A stretch of 64,000 bases of DNA from Burkholderia sp. WSM2230 (lineage in GTDB: Bacteria; Pseudomonadota; Gammaproteobacteria; Burkholderiales; Burkholderiaceae), in contig NZ_AXAJ01000009.1 in the NCBI RefSeq assembly GCF_000472445.1, positions 206,332-270,331 of the forward strand, given 5' to 3'. Of the stretch, positions 43,643 through 52,496 are shown piece after piece; the first letter of the stretch is position 1; every line of letters starts with the position of its first letter. The notes below the pieces were generated by a model that was not told the origin of the DNA, ran no database searches, and saw nothing but the letters and a program-made list of their open reading frames with translations. A program made the translations under genes and the position numbers.

Positions 43643-44572
43643 ATGTCCCTCACCCAAGGTCAACGTGGCGCAATCACACTGGCCGGCGGCGGACTCTTGA
43701 TGGGCACGCTCGGCGTGTTCGTCGAGGAAGCGCGGCTCGGCGCGCTGACGTTGGTGTTTTTCCGCTGTCTGTTCGGCTTTCTGTCGCTGGCCGCGTATTG
43801 CGCGTGGAAAGGGTTCTTCACGCGCGCACATTTCACGCGACGCACACTCGCGCTTGCACTCGTCTCCGGCGTGCTGATGGTTACACAATGGGTCGGCTTT
43901 TTCGACGCGATCCATCGCACGAGCATTGCAGTCGCGACCGTGGTGTTCCATGTACAGCCGTTCTGGGTCGTGCTGATCGGCGCGGCGCTTTTCAACGAAC
44001 GGCTCGGCGCGGACCGGCTCGGCTGGATCGCGACCGCTTTCGTGGGGCTCGTGCTCGCGTCGGGCGTGGCGGCCACGGCCAGTCTGCAGGGGCACACGAG
44101 CTACCTGGTCGGCATCGGCGAAGCATTGGCGGGCTCGGTGCTCTATGCCGGCGTTACGTTGATCGCCAAAGGGCTCGGCGACTTGCGCCCGCATTTGCTC
44201 ACGCTGATGCAATGCGCAGTGGGCGTGATCTGTCTGCCGTTTATCGCGCCGCTCGTTGCGCCCTTTGACGCCGCGCATATCCAGCCGATGCAGTGGTTCT
44301 GGATCGTCGGCATGGGCGTGCTGCATACGGGGCTCTCGTATGTGCTGATCTATGGCGCGCTGCCGAAGCTCACCACGCCGGTCATCGCCGTGCTGCTGTT
44401 CGTCTATCCGCTCACCGCCATTGCCGTCGATGCGATCGTGTACGGCCGCGCGCTTTCCCTGCCGCAGTTGGCCGGCATGGCGCTGATTGTCGTCGCGAGT
44501 CTGGGGGTCAACCTTGGCTGGCCGCTGGTTTCTCTGGTCATTCCGGGCGGGCGCGCGCGACGGGCCGAGTGA
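43643..44572 (+). CDS. EamA/DMT-family transporter
   Basis: 309 aa with about 10 helices in two EamA repeats (FFRCLFGFLSLAAY and ALFNERLGADRLGWIATAFVGLVLA in the first; GALPKLTTPVIAVLLFVYPLTAIAVD and LAGMALIVVASLGVNL in the second). It is a probable exporter of a metabolite or amino acid. ATG 43643 was preferred (GGAG 9 bases upstream) over GTG 43586. Probably controlled by the divergent LysR. Confidence 0.86.
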   Translation: MSLTQGQRGAITLAGGGLLMGTLGVFVEEARLGALTLVFFRCLFGFLSLAAYCAWKGFFTRAHFTRRTLALALVSGVLMVTQWVGFFDAIHRTSIAVATVVFHVQPFWVVLIGAALFNERLGADRLGWIATAFVGLVLASGVAATASLQGHTSYLVGIGEALAGSVLYAGVTLIAKGLGDLRPHLLTLMQCAVGVICLPFIAPLVAPFDAAHIQPMQWFWIVGMGVLHTGLSYVLIYGALPKLTTPVIAVLLFVYPLTAIAVDAIVYGRALSLPQLAGMALIVVASLGVNLGWPLVSLVIPGGRARRAE

Positions 44573-44713
44573 GTCGTGTGCATGGGCCTGACGATGTGTG
44601 CGCGATCGCTTACGGGTGCATCGTGCGTCACTCGCTCGCCATAGCAAAAGCCTCGCTCCATCACTTCGATCTTCCAGCCAGCTGGAATTCCGGGTTTGCC
44701 CGCGTTTAAATGT

Positions 44714-44743
44714 CATCGTTTCATATATAATATTTGAACGATG
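44714..44743 (+). promoter_or_regulatory. promoter/operator of the mdc regulator
   Basis: The inverted repeat CATCGTT (44714-44720) / AACGATG (44737-44743) brackets a TATAAT (44726-44731) and ends within the gntR start codon. A second palindrome, TTCCAGC-CA-GCTGGAA, lies at 44672-44687. This suggests tight autoregulation; there is no ribosome site. Confidence 0.5.
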
Positions 44744-45520
44744 AACGACGCAACGACAAATCCTCTGCGCCCGGAGACCCCCGCCCGCTCCCCGCTGCTG
44801 CCTGCAGCGGCGCCGCGGGAAAGCACGTCGCGCGTGATCGCGGAGGCGTTGCGCGAAGCGATCATCGACGGCACGCTCGCGCCTGGCGCGCCGCTTCGCC
44901 AGGACGCGATCGCGCGGCACTTCTCGGTCAGTGCGATTCCGGTGCGCGAGGCTTTGCGCCTGCTTGAAACCGAAGGCTGGGCGAAAGTCGCGGTGCATAA
45001 AGGTGCAACGGTCGCGCCTTTATCGGCGGATGAAGCGCGCGAGATCTATGAAATCCGCTCGGCGCTCGAAAGTCTCGCAATCGGGCTCGCCATTCCCAGA
45101 CACACGCCGGCGACGTTGCGCGAATGCACTGCGCTGTGCAAGGCGGCCGGGCGCGAGCCCGACCCGTCGCTATACGTCGCGCGCAACGCCGCGTTTCACA
45201 TGAGCCTGTATGCACCTGCCGCGCGTCCCCAGCTCGAGGACCTGATCCGCGTGCTGCATCGGCGCGGCGAGCGTTACTTGCGCCTCAAATTCGGCCTGCC
45301 GTCGTACAAAGGCGAGTCCGACCATGAACACACCGAATTGCTCGACGCCGTCAGGCGCGGCGACGTGCCGGCCGCCCAGGCGCTCGTCGCCGGGCATCTG
45401 CTCGGCACGGGCGAGTTGCTGCACCGTTTCCTGACCGAACGCGCGCAGGCGGAAGCCGCGCTCGCGAACCGACCCAAGCCGCGCGGCCGCCCCCGCGCGC
45501 CCTCACCGGGAGTTGATTGA
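44741..45520 (+). CDS. GntR-family (FCD) regulator of the malonate decarboxylase operon
   Basis: 259 aa. Winged helix-turn-helix about 28-95 (SRVIAEALREAIIDGTLAPG, AIARHFSVSAIPVREALRLLETEGW), then an FCD-type all-helical domain (about 100-230: EIYEIRSALESLAIGLAI, NAAFHMSLYAPAARPQ, DHEHTELLDAVRRGDVPAAQALVAGHL). Comparable MdcY-type repressors respond to malonate. It is 4 bases ahead of mdcA. An inverted repeat overlaps its own start. Confidence 0.86.
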   Translation: MNDATTNPLRPETPARSPLLPAAAPRESTSRVIAEALREAIIDGTLAPGAPLRQDAIARHFSVSAIPVREALRLLETEGWAKVAVHKGATVAPLSADEAREIYEIRSALESLAIGLAIPRHTPATLRECTALCKAAGREPDPSLYVARNAAFHMSLYAPAARPQLEDLIRVLHRRGERYLRLKFGLPSYKGESDHEHTELLDAVRRGDVPAAQALVAGHLLGTGELLHRFLTERAQAEAALANRPKPRGRPRAPSPGVD

Positions 45521-45524
45521 GCCG

Positions 45525-47186
45525 ATGAACGCACCCGCCGAAGCATCCTCCGCCGCTCGTTCGTGGACCACACGGCGCGACGAAAAGAAGCGCCGCCTCG
45601 CAGCCATTGCGCCGTGGCTTGAGGACGGCGTGCTGCCGTCAGCGCGCATTGTCGATGCGCTCGAAACGCTGATCCAGCCGGGCGAACGCGTCGCGCTGGA
45701 AGGCGACAACCAGAAGCAGGCCGACTTCCTGTCGCGCTCGCTCGCCAAGGTCGATCCGCAGAAACTGCACGACGTGCATCTGCTGATTTCGAGCATCAGT
45801 CGTCCTGAACATCTGACGCTCTTCGAGCGCGGCATCGCGCATAAAGTGGATTTTGCGTTTGCCGGCCCGCAAAGCCTGCGCGTCGCGCAGCTGCTCGAAG
45901 ACGGGCAATTGGAAATCGGCGCAATTTATACGTACGTCGAACTATATGCACGCATGTTCGTGGACCTCACGCCGCATGTCGCGCTGCTGTGCGCGGAAAA
46001 GGCCGACCGGCATGGCAATCTCTACACCGGTCCGAATACCGAGGACACGCCCACCATCGCCGAGGCGGCAGCGTTTCGTCATGGCATTGTGATCGTGCAG
46101 GTCAACGAAATCGTCGACGAACTGCCGCGCGTCGACATTCCCGGCTCGTGGGTCGACGTGGTCGTGCAGGCCGACCGGCCCTTTGCCGTGGAACCGCTAT
46201 TCACGCGCGACCCGCGCCATATCGGCGATCTGCAGGTGCTGACCGCGATGATGGTGATACGCGGCATCTACGAGCCGTACGGCGTGACGTCGTTGAACCA
46301 CGGCATCGGCTTCGATACCGCGGCAATCGAATTGCTGCTGCCCACCTACGGCGAGTCGCTCGGCCTGAAGGGCAAGATCTGCCGCAACTGGACGCTCAAT
46401 CCGCATCCCACGATGATTCCGGCCATCGAATCTGGCTGGGTCGACAGCATCCATTGCTTCGGCAGCGAGGTCGGCATGGAGGCGTACATCGAGGCGCGTC
46501 CCGACGTGTTCTTTACCGGCAACGACGGCACGCTGCGCTCGAACCGCGTGCTGTGCCAACTGGCGGGGCAATATGGTGTGGACCTCTTCATCGGCTCGAC
46601 GCTGCAAATCGACGCGGACGCCAATTCGTCCACGGTAACGCGCGGCCGCCTCGCCGGCTTCGGCGGTGCGCCGAACATGGGCCACGATCCGCGTGGCCGG
46701 CGTCATTCGAGTGAAGCGTGGCTCAAGCTGCTGAAAGACCAGGGGCCCGTATCGCGCGGCCAGAAGCTGGTGGTGCAACTGGCCGAGACATACAAGAAAG
46801 GCGGCGAACCCACTTTCGTCGATGAACTGGATGCGGTCGCAGTCGGCGCGAAAAGCGGCATGCCTATCGCGCCCGTCATGATCTATGGCGACGACGTGAG
46901 CCACGTCGTCACCGAAGAAGGCATTGCGCATCTGCACAGGGCCGAGGGCGTCGACGAACGGCGCGCGGCGATTGCCGCCGTCGCCGGCGTCACGCCAATC
47001 GGCTTGCGCGCGAAGCCGGAAAAGACGGCCGAGCTGCGCCGGCGCGGCATCGTGGCGTATCCCGAAGATCTCGGCATTCGGCGCGGCGAAGCGAAGCGTT
47101 CGCTGCTCGCGGCACGCAGCATCGACGATCTCGTCACGTGGTCGGGCGGCCTGTATGCGCCGCCCGGGCGCTTCAGGAGCTGGTGA
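45525..47186 (+). CDS. mdcA: malonate decarboxylase alpha subunit (acetyl-S-ACP:malonate ACP transferase)
   Basis: 553 aa. Exchanges acetyl for malonyl on the ACP, the first half of the catalytic cycle. Sequence follows MdcA: WLEDGVLPSARIVDALETLI, EGDNQKQADFLSRSLAKVD, LLISSISRPEHLTLFERGIA, HGNLYTGPNTEDTPTIAEAAAF, EPYGVTSLNHGIGFDTAAIELLLPTYGE, GGAPNMGHDPRGRRHSS. ATG 45525 was used; TTG 45513 is also in frame. The stop overlaps mdcB by one base (TGATG). Confidence 0.95.
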   Translation: MNAPAEASSAARSWTTRRDEKKRRLAAIAPWLEDGVLPSARIVDALETLIQPGERVALEGDNQKQADFLSRSLAKVDPQKLHDVHLLISSISRPEHLTLFERGIAHKVDFAFAGPQSLRVAQLLEDGQLEIGAIYTYVELYARMFVDLTPHVALLCAEKADRHGNLYTGPNTEDTPTIAEAAAFRHGIVIVQVNEIVDELPRVDIPGSWVDVVVQADRPFAVEPLFTRDPRHIGDLQVLTAMMVIRGIYEPYGVTSLNHGIGFDTAAIELLLPTYGESLGLKGKICRNWTLNPHPTMIPAIESGWVDSIHCFGSEVGMEAYIEARPDVFFTGNDGTLRSNRVLCQLAGQYGVDLFIGSTLQIDADANSSTVTRGRLAGFGGAPNMGHDPRGRRHSSEAWLKLLKDQGPVSRGQKLVVQLAETYKKGGEPTFVDELDAVAVGAKSGMPIAPVMIYGDDVSHVVTEEGIAHLHRAEGVDERRAAIAAVAGVTPIGLRAKPEKTAELRRRGIVAYPEDLGIRRGEAKRSLLAARSIDDLVTWSGGLYAPPGRFRSW

Positions 47187-48250
47187 TGAGAGCCGCTGCT
47201 TTGCTGGAGCGCGAGCAGGCGTTGTCGGCGCAGACCGCGCAAGTGGAGGAAAGGTCTGCGCGATCGGCCGATGCCTTGCCTGCGCGCTACGACCACGCGA
47301 CGTGCGCACAGATCGCGCAATTGCAGAAGCTGCGGATGGGAGCGTCTACTGCTTCGCCCGAGCGCGCCGGATTGGAGCTCGCCCCCGCCGACAAGCTCAC
47401 GCGCCACTTGCCCACCGACGCGCAACTGGCCCATTACGCCGTCACCGCGCTGATCGAAGAGGCGGAGCTCACACCCAAACCCGCACTCGTCGACCGCCGC
47501 GGCAGCGGCGCGCACCGCGACCTCGATCTCGCGATCATGCGGCGCTCGGCGCATGCGCTCGAACCGACCTTCGCCGCGCTCGCGCGCACGGCGCGCCGCC
47601 GCGGCGAACCGTCGGCGCTGTTACGCACCGAACTCGCGCAGATCGGCCGCGCTGGCGAGCAGCACATGCTGCGCGCCACGAACGGCAGCAACGCGCATCG
47701 CGGCGCGATCTGGATCGTCGGGCTGCTGGTCGCGGGCGCGTCGTTAGCGGTTGACGGGGCGCGACTCGACGCGACGGCCATCTGCCGGCGCGCGGCGCAA
47801 ATCGCCTGCTTTCCCGACCGCTTCGCGGCGCCCACCGGCAGTCACGGCGAACGCGCGCGGCAGCGCTATCAGGTAGGCGGCGCGCGCCGCGAAGCGCAGG
47901 AAGGTTTCCCGCATGTGATCGCGACGGGCTTGCCCGCTTTGCTTGCGGCACGCGAGCGCGGCATTGACGAAGACGCCGCGCGCGTCGACGCCCTGCTCGC
48001 GATCATGGCCTCGCTCGACGACACCTGCCTGCTGCACCGAGCGGGTCTTGCCGGCCTGCATGCGGGTCAGCACGGCGCGCGGCGCGTGCTGGAAGCCGGC
48101 GGCAGCTCGACATGCGAAGGCAAGACCGCGCTCGCCGCGCTCGAGCGCGAACTGCTGTCGCTCAATGCATCGCCCGGCGGCGCAGCCGATCTGCTCGCCG
48201 CCGCCCTTTTTCTCGACATGCTGGCGCGTCGCGGCGCTGGCGGGAGCTGA
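47186..48250 (+). CDS. mdcB: triphosphoribosyl-dephospho-CoA synthase
   Basis: 354 aa. Makes the 2'-(5''-triphosphoribosyl)-3'-dephospho-CoA precursor of the ACP prosthetic group from ATP and dephospho-CoA. CitG-family marks: EAELTPKPALVDRRGSGAHRDL, NGSNAHRGAIWIVGLL and DDTCLLHRAGLAGL. The N-terminus has about 70 extra residues. AGGAG (47175-47179) is 6 bases from the start. Confidence 0.92.
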   Translation: MRAAALLEREQALSAQTAQVEERSARSADALPARYDHATCAQIAQLQKLRMGASTASPERAGLELAPADKLTRHLPTDAQLAHYAVTALIEEAELTPKPALVDRRGSGAHRDLDLAIMRRSAHALEPTFAALARTARRRGEPSALLRTELAQIGRAGEQHMLRATNGSNAHRGAIWIVGLLVAGASLAVDGARLDATAICRRAAQIACFPDRFAAPTGSHGERARQRYQVGGARREAQEGFPHVIATGLPALLAARERGIDEDAARVDALLAIMASLDDTCLLHRAGLAGLHAGQHGARRVLEAGGSSTCEGKTALAALERELLSLNASPGGAADLLAAALFLDMLARRGAGGS

Positions 48251-48255
48251 GCCAC

Positions 48256-48570
48256 ATGGAACATCTGACCTTCGACTATCCGGCGCAACGCGCCGTCACG
48301 ACTCGCGCGCACGTCGGCGTGGTCGGTTCGGGCGATCTTGAAGTGCTGCTCTCGCCCGCCGATAAAGCCAGCGCGCTCAGCGCACACGTCGTCGTGCGCA
48401 CGAGCGTGGACGGCTACAGCCACATCTGGAAAAGCGTGCTGGACCGCTTTTTCACCCGCTACGACGGTGCCGCGCAGATCGAGATCAACGATTTCGGCGC
48501 CACACCCGGCGTCGTCGCATTGCGGCTCGCGGAAGCCGTGGAAGCCGCCGAACAGGGAGACGACGCATGA
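48256..48570 (+). CDS. mdcC: malonate decarboxylase acyl carrier protein (delta subunit)
   Basis: 104 aa. Carries the malonyl/acetyl thioester. Ser25 in VGSGDLEVLL is at the same position as the serine that receives the phosphoribosyl-dephospho-CoA in Klebsiella MdcC. FTRYDGAAQIEINDFGATPGVVALRLAEA is also typical. The ATG overlaps nothing, but the stop overlaps the mdcD start by ATGA. Confidence 0.94.
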   Translation: MEHLTFDYPAQRAVTTRAHVGVVGSGDLEVLLSPADKASALSAHVVVRTSVDGYSHIWKSVLDRFFTRYDGAAQIEINDFGATPGVVALRLAEAVEAAEQGDDA

Positions 48571-49454
48571 GCACGCTCGCCACGCCCCACGCCGCGCCGC
48601 TGCTGCGCGAGAGTTTCATTGAATTGCCCGCACGCGAGCGCGCCCGCTCGCTGCTGGACGCCGGCAGCTTCCGCGAATTGCTCGGGCCGTTCGACAGAAT
48701 CGAGTCGCCGTGGCTGCCGCTGCAAGGCGTGGTGTGCCAGGCCGATGACGGCTGCGTGATCGCGCGCGGCACGATCGACGGCGAGCCCGCGGTGGTCGCC
48801 GCGATCGAATCGGCCTTCCAGGGCGGCAGCATCGGCGAAGTGTCGGGCAGCAAGATCGCCGCCGCGCTGGAACTGGCCTTGCGCGATTGCGAGCGCGGCA
48901 AGATCGTGCGGCCGGTCGTGCTGTTCGAAACGGGCGGCGTGCGGCTTCAGGAAGCGAACCTGGGCCTCGCCGTGATCGCGGAGATTCAGGCGGCAATCGT
49001 CGCGCTGCGCCGCCATGTGCCGGTGGTCGGCGTGATCGCCGGCATGGTGGGCTGCTTTGGCGGCATGTCCCTCGCGGCCGCGCTGTGCTCGTATCTCGTC
49101 GTGACGAAGCAGGGGCGGCTCGGCATGAATGGACCAGAGGTGATTGAGCAGGAAGCGGGCATCGACGAACTCGATGCCACCGATCGGCGCCGCGTGTGGC
49201 AGTTGATCGGCGGCGAACAGCGCGTGGCGAGTTCGCTCGCGGATCGACTCGTCGACGACGACGCGCAAGCCGTGCGCGCCGCCGTGCATTCCGCGTTCGG
49301 GCAAGGCGTGCCGGCCGCGCATCGCAGTGAACAGGTCGACACGTTCCTGCAACGGCTCGCGCAAATCGATCCGGCTAGCGTCACGCCCGCAAGCATGCGC
49401 GAAGTCTTTTCGGACCAAGCGGCACATTCGCGGCCGCGCAAGGAGCAAGCATGA
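48567..49454 (+). CDS. mdcD: malonate decarboxylase beta subunit (malonyl-ACP decarboxylase)
   Basis: 295 aa, crotonase/carboxyltransferase fold. Marks: ESFIELPARERARSLLDAGSF, GSIGEVSGSKIAAALELA, LFETGGVRLQEANLGLAVIAEI and GMVGCFGGMSLAAALCSYLV. It forms the catalytic heterodimer with MdcE. Overlaps both neighbours by 4 bases (ATGA), so translation is coupled. Confidence 0.93.
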   Translation: MSTLATPHAAPLLRESFIELPARERARSLLDAGSFRELLGPFDRIESPWLPLQGVVCQADDGCVIARGTIDGEPAVVAAIESAFQGGSIGEVSGSKIAAALELALRDCERGKIVRPVVLFETGGVRLQEANLGLAVIAEIQAAIVALRRHVPVVGVIAGMVGCFGGMSLAAALCSYLVVTKQGRLGMNGPEVIEQEAGIDELDATDRRRVWQLIGGEQRVASSLADRLVDDDAQAVRAAVHSAFGQGVPAAHRSEQVDTFLQRLAQIDPASVTPASMREVFSDQAAHSRPRKEQA

Positions 49455-50266
49455 GCGACACCCCACTGAGCCGCGGCGCGTGCTGGTTCCAGGCGCTCGC
49501 CGGTCACTCCCGCAGCGCCGCTCCCGTGTGGAGCGCCGACGCGCCGCTCGGCGACGAGACCGCACGTTTCATCACGGTCGTGCCCGATCCCGACAACCGC
49601 TTTCCGCGCGCGACCGACAACGTGGTCGGCCTTGAACAGGGCTGGCAGCTCGCGCGCGCCGTGCGCGAGGCAATCGCCGACGATGCGGCACGCGGCACGC
49701 GTCGGCCGATCGTCGCGATTGTCGATGTCAAAAGCCAGGCCTATGGTTATCGTGAAGAAATGCTCGGCATTCATCTCGCGTGTGCGGCGGCTGTGGACGC
49801 CTATGCATCGGCTCGCGATGCGGGGCATCCGGTGATCGCGCTGATCGTCGGACCCGCGATGTCGGGCGCCTTTCTCGCGCACGGCTACCAGGCCAATCGC
49901 ATCGTCGCGCTCGACGCGCCCGGCACCATGGTTCACGCAATGGGCAAGGAAGCCGCGGCGCGCGTCACGCGCCGCACCGTCGAGGCGCTCGACGCGCTTG
50001 GCGAGACCATCGTGCCAATGTCTTATTCGATGGCCTCGTTCGCGAAGCTCGGGCTGCTCGATCAATTGATCGAAGGCATCGACGCCGATGCGCCGGACGC
50101 CGCGCAGATCGCGCGCGTGCAGCAGGTGTTGCGCGAGCAGATCGGCAGCGCGCGTGAAGGCAGCCGCAAGCTCGCGCGCCGGCTTGAATCGGCGGCTGCG
50201 CAGAAGAACCGCGCGGCGTCCATCGAAGTGCGGCGGCGTCTCGCCGAACAATGGGATGCCGTGTAA
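49451..50266 (+). CDS. mdcE: malonate decarboxylase gamma subunit
   Basis: 271 aa, partner of MdcD. Carboxyltransferase-like marks: GEQGWQLARAVREAI-type segment, VDVKSQAYGYREEMLGIHLACA, VGPAMSGAFLAHGYQANRIVAL and MVHAMGKEAAARVT. The stop TAA shares one base with the mdcG start. Confidence 0.92.
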   Translation: MSDTPLSRGACWFQALAGHSRSAAPVWSADAPLGDETARFITVVPDPDNRFPRATDNVVGLEQGWQLARAVREAIADDAARGTRRPIVAIVDVKSQAYGYREEMLGIHLACAAAVDAYASARDAGHPVIALIVGPAMSGAFLAHGYQANRIVALDAPGTMVHAMGKEAAARVTRRTVEALDALGETIVPMSYSMASFAKLGLLDQLIEGIDADAPDAAQIARVQQVLREQIGSAREGSRKLARRLESAAAQKNRAASIEVRRRLAEQWDAV

Positions 50267-50961
50267 TGCCGGTCTGTGCCGCGCCGCCGTTTGCAAGCGA
50301 ACTCGCCATGTCGTGCGATGAGCGCTGGCGTGCGCATGATCTGCTGCGTTTGCGGTGCCTTGCTGCATTTGAAGGCGAACCGTCGTGGGTCCGCGACGCT
50401 TTCGAGCGCGCGCCATATGCGGTGGTCCGGCGCGCACTCAGCGCGCACGGCGTGGTGGCGATTGGCGTGCGTGGCCCGCAGCGGTCGCAGCGCTACGGCA
50501 CGTGGACAACGTTGACGGAGATTGTCGAAGTCGTTGCGCCCGAAGCATTGGTGTGCAGCGAGCCGCTTGCCGGACGCGCCGCGTTGTCCGCTTTCGCTGC
50601 ACTCGCCAAGTTGAAGCGGGACACCCTTAGCCCATTAAACGCGTTGACGTGGGGTCCGACCGGCAGCGCGGGCTTCGAACTGGCCACACATACAGATACC
50701 GTGACGCCATCGAGCGATCTCGACTTATTGATTCGGACCCCCGAACAATTAACACGCGAGTGCGCCGCGCACTTGCTGAATCATCTGCAAACGGTTGCTC
50801 TCCAAACCGGCATCCGCATCGACGCGCAACTCGAAACGCCCGCAGGCGGCGTCGCGCTCACCGAGTGGGCCGCAGGCAAAGCACGCGTGATGGCGCGCCA
50901 TGCAAGCGGTCCACGGCTGCTTGCCGATCCCTGGTCTGCCGATCGCGAGACGGCAATCTGA
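50266..50961 (+). CDS. mdcG: phosphoribosyl-dephospho-CoA transferase
   Basis: 231 aa. Attaches the prosthetic group made by MdcB to MdcC. Nucleotidyltransferase motif TVTPSSDLDLLIRT near residue 150, preceded by WGPTGSAGFELATH. N-terminal part RWRAHDLLRLRC. It begins in the stop of mdcE (TAATG) and ends in the start of mdcH (TGATG). Confidence 0.9.
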   Translation: MPVCAAPPFASELAMSCDERWRAHDLLRLRCLAAFEGEPSWVRDAFERAPYAVVRRALSAHGVVAIGVRGPQRSQRYGTWTTLTEIVEVVAPEALVCSEPLAGRAALSAFAALAKLKRDTLSPLNALTWGPTGSAGFELATHTDTVTPSSDLDLLIRTPEQLTRECAAHLLNHLQTVALQTGIRIDAQLETPAGGVALTEWAAGKARVMARHASGPRLLADPWSADRETAI

Positions 50962-51893
50962 TGCTTGCGCTGATCTTCCCGGGCCAGGGCGCGCAGACCG
51001 ACGGCTTCCTGCATCGGCTGCCGTCGCATCCCGCCGTGCGCGCCTCACTCGACGAGGCGTCCGACGTGCTCGGCGCCGACGTGCTCACCCTCGACACGGC
51101 CGATGCATTGCGCTCGACCGTTGCCGTGCAATGCGCGTTGACTGTCGCGGGCGTGGCGCTCGCCCGCGCGCTCGCGGAGGAAGGCTTGAGCCCGGACATG
51201 AACGCCGGCTTGTCGGTGGGCGCGTATCCGGCGGCGGTCAGCTGTGGAGCGCTTGCTTTCCGCGACGCCTTGAAGATGGTTCGCCGCCGCGCGGAACTGA
51301 TGGAAGCTGCCTATCCGTCCGGCTACGGACTTGCCGCGATCTCCGGCCTGACGGAGCACGAGGTCGCAACGCTGGCCGCGCGACACAGCGACCAAGGTGA
51401 ACCGCCGGTTTACATCGGCAATGTGAACGCGCCGCGCCAGATCGTGATGGCGGGGGCGAACGCTGCGCTGGACAGTTTTATCGACCGTGTGCTGGCCGCC
51501 GGTGCACGCAAGGCCACGCGCCTTGCGGTCAGTGTTCCTTCGCATTGCGAACTACTCGTGCACGCGAGCGACGAACTGAGCGCCTACGCGCGCTCGGTTC
51601 CGTTTCGCGCGCCGCACAGCGTGTATATCGGCAATCGCGGCGGCCGGCCCCTGTATACCGCCGACGCAATTCGCGACGATCTCGCGACCAACATGCGCTA
51701 TACCGTACGTTGGTTCGACGCGCTCACGGTCATGCAGGAAATGGGTGCGCGCGTCGCGATTGAAGCGCCGCCTGGCCAGGTGCTGACCGATATCGCGCGC
51801 GAACATTATCCGGAGATCGCGGCGCTCGCTGCCAGTACGCTTCCGTTCGAACGGCTCACGGCAACGGCGCGGCGACGCCTGCAAACCGGGTAA
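50961..51893 (+). CDS. mdcH: malonyl-CoA:ACP transacylase of the decarboxylase
   Basis: 310 aa, FabD-like. Loads the ACP. IFPGQGAQTDGFLHRLP start; nucleophile Ser85 in GLSVGAYPAAVS; His195 in VPSHCELL; YIGNVNAPRQIVMAG. It is the last intact gene of the mdc operon. Confidence 0.93.
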   Translation: MLALIFPGQGAQTDGFLHRLPSHPAVRASLDEASDVLGADVLTLDTADALRSTVAVQCALTVAGVALARALAEEGLSPDMNAGLSVGAYPAAVSCGALAFRDALKMVRRRAELMEAAYPSGYGLAAISGLTEHEVATLAARHSDQGEPPVYIGNVNAPRQIVMAGANAALDSFIDRVLAAGARKATRLAVSVPSHCELLVHASDELSAYARSVPFRAPHSVYIGNRGGRPLYTADAIRDDLATNMRYTVRWFDALTVMQEMGARVAIEAPPGQVLTDIAREHYPEIAALAASTLPFERLTATARRRLQTG

Positions 51894-52025
51894 GCGAACC
51901 GCGCTTCATCCCGGTTTGATCTGGCGCCGCTCGATCAACTGACGCCCCATCGCCTTCGCGTACTGGTCGCATGCATTGCGCGCGACGCGCGCTGCCGCAA
52001 GCACGCCAACGTCGGAGTCATCGCC

Positions 52026-52448
52026 GTGGGATCGTATTGCGGCTATCTGACCGGCGCATATGTGAGCGACCGTATTGGCCGCAAGCGCGCGTTCATCGTG
52101 TTCGCTCTCGCTTCATGCGCGATTGCGTCCATCTATACGCAGCTTCCGCTGGACAGCTTCTCGATGCTCGTGCTCGGTTTCCCGCTCGGTTTTGCGCGTC
52201 CGGCATTTTCGGGCATGGGCGCGTTTTTGACCGAACTCTTTCCCACGCGCATTCGCGGTTCGGGTCAGGGCTTCTGCTACAACGTCGGGCGGGCTATCGG
52301 CGCTACTTTCCCTTTCCTGATCGGCTACGTGTCGCAGACGATGACGCTCGGCCACGCAATCGGCGCATTCGCAGCGGCGGCGTACGGCATCGTGATTCTC
52401 GCCGCGCTCACGTTGCCGGAAACGAAACGTCGCGCGCTCGAGCAGTGA
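52026..52448 (+). pseudogene. MFS transporter, C-terminal half only
   Basis: The 140-residue frame covers only the C-terminal half of an MFS symporter (SYCGYLTGAYVSDRIGRKRAF loop, then ELFPTRIRGSGQGFCYNVGRAIGATFPFLIGY, ending LPETKRRALEQ). The frame extends back to about 51942 without recognisable helices and is closed by a stop at 51939-51941. The N-terminal six helices are missing. It may be the remnant of a malonate permease at the end of the mdc operon (inference). Confidence 0.75.
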
Positions 52449-52496
52449 CGCAACGCGGCCGGCGGGTTGCGTTGCGGCCGCCTTGTTGAGCGCTCG

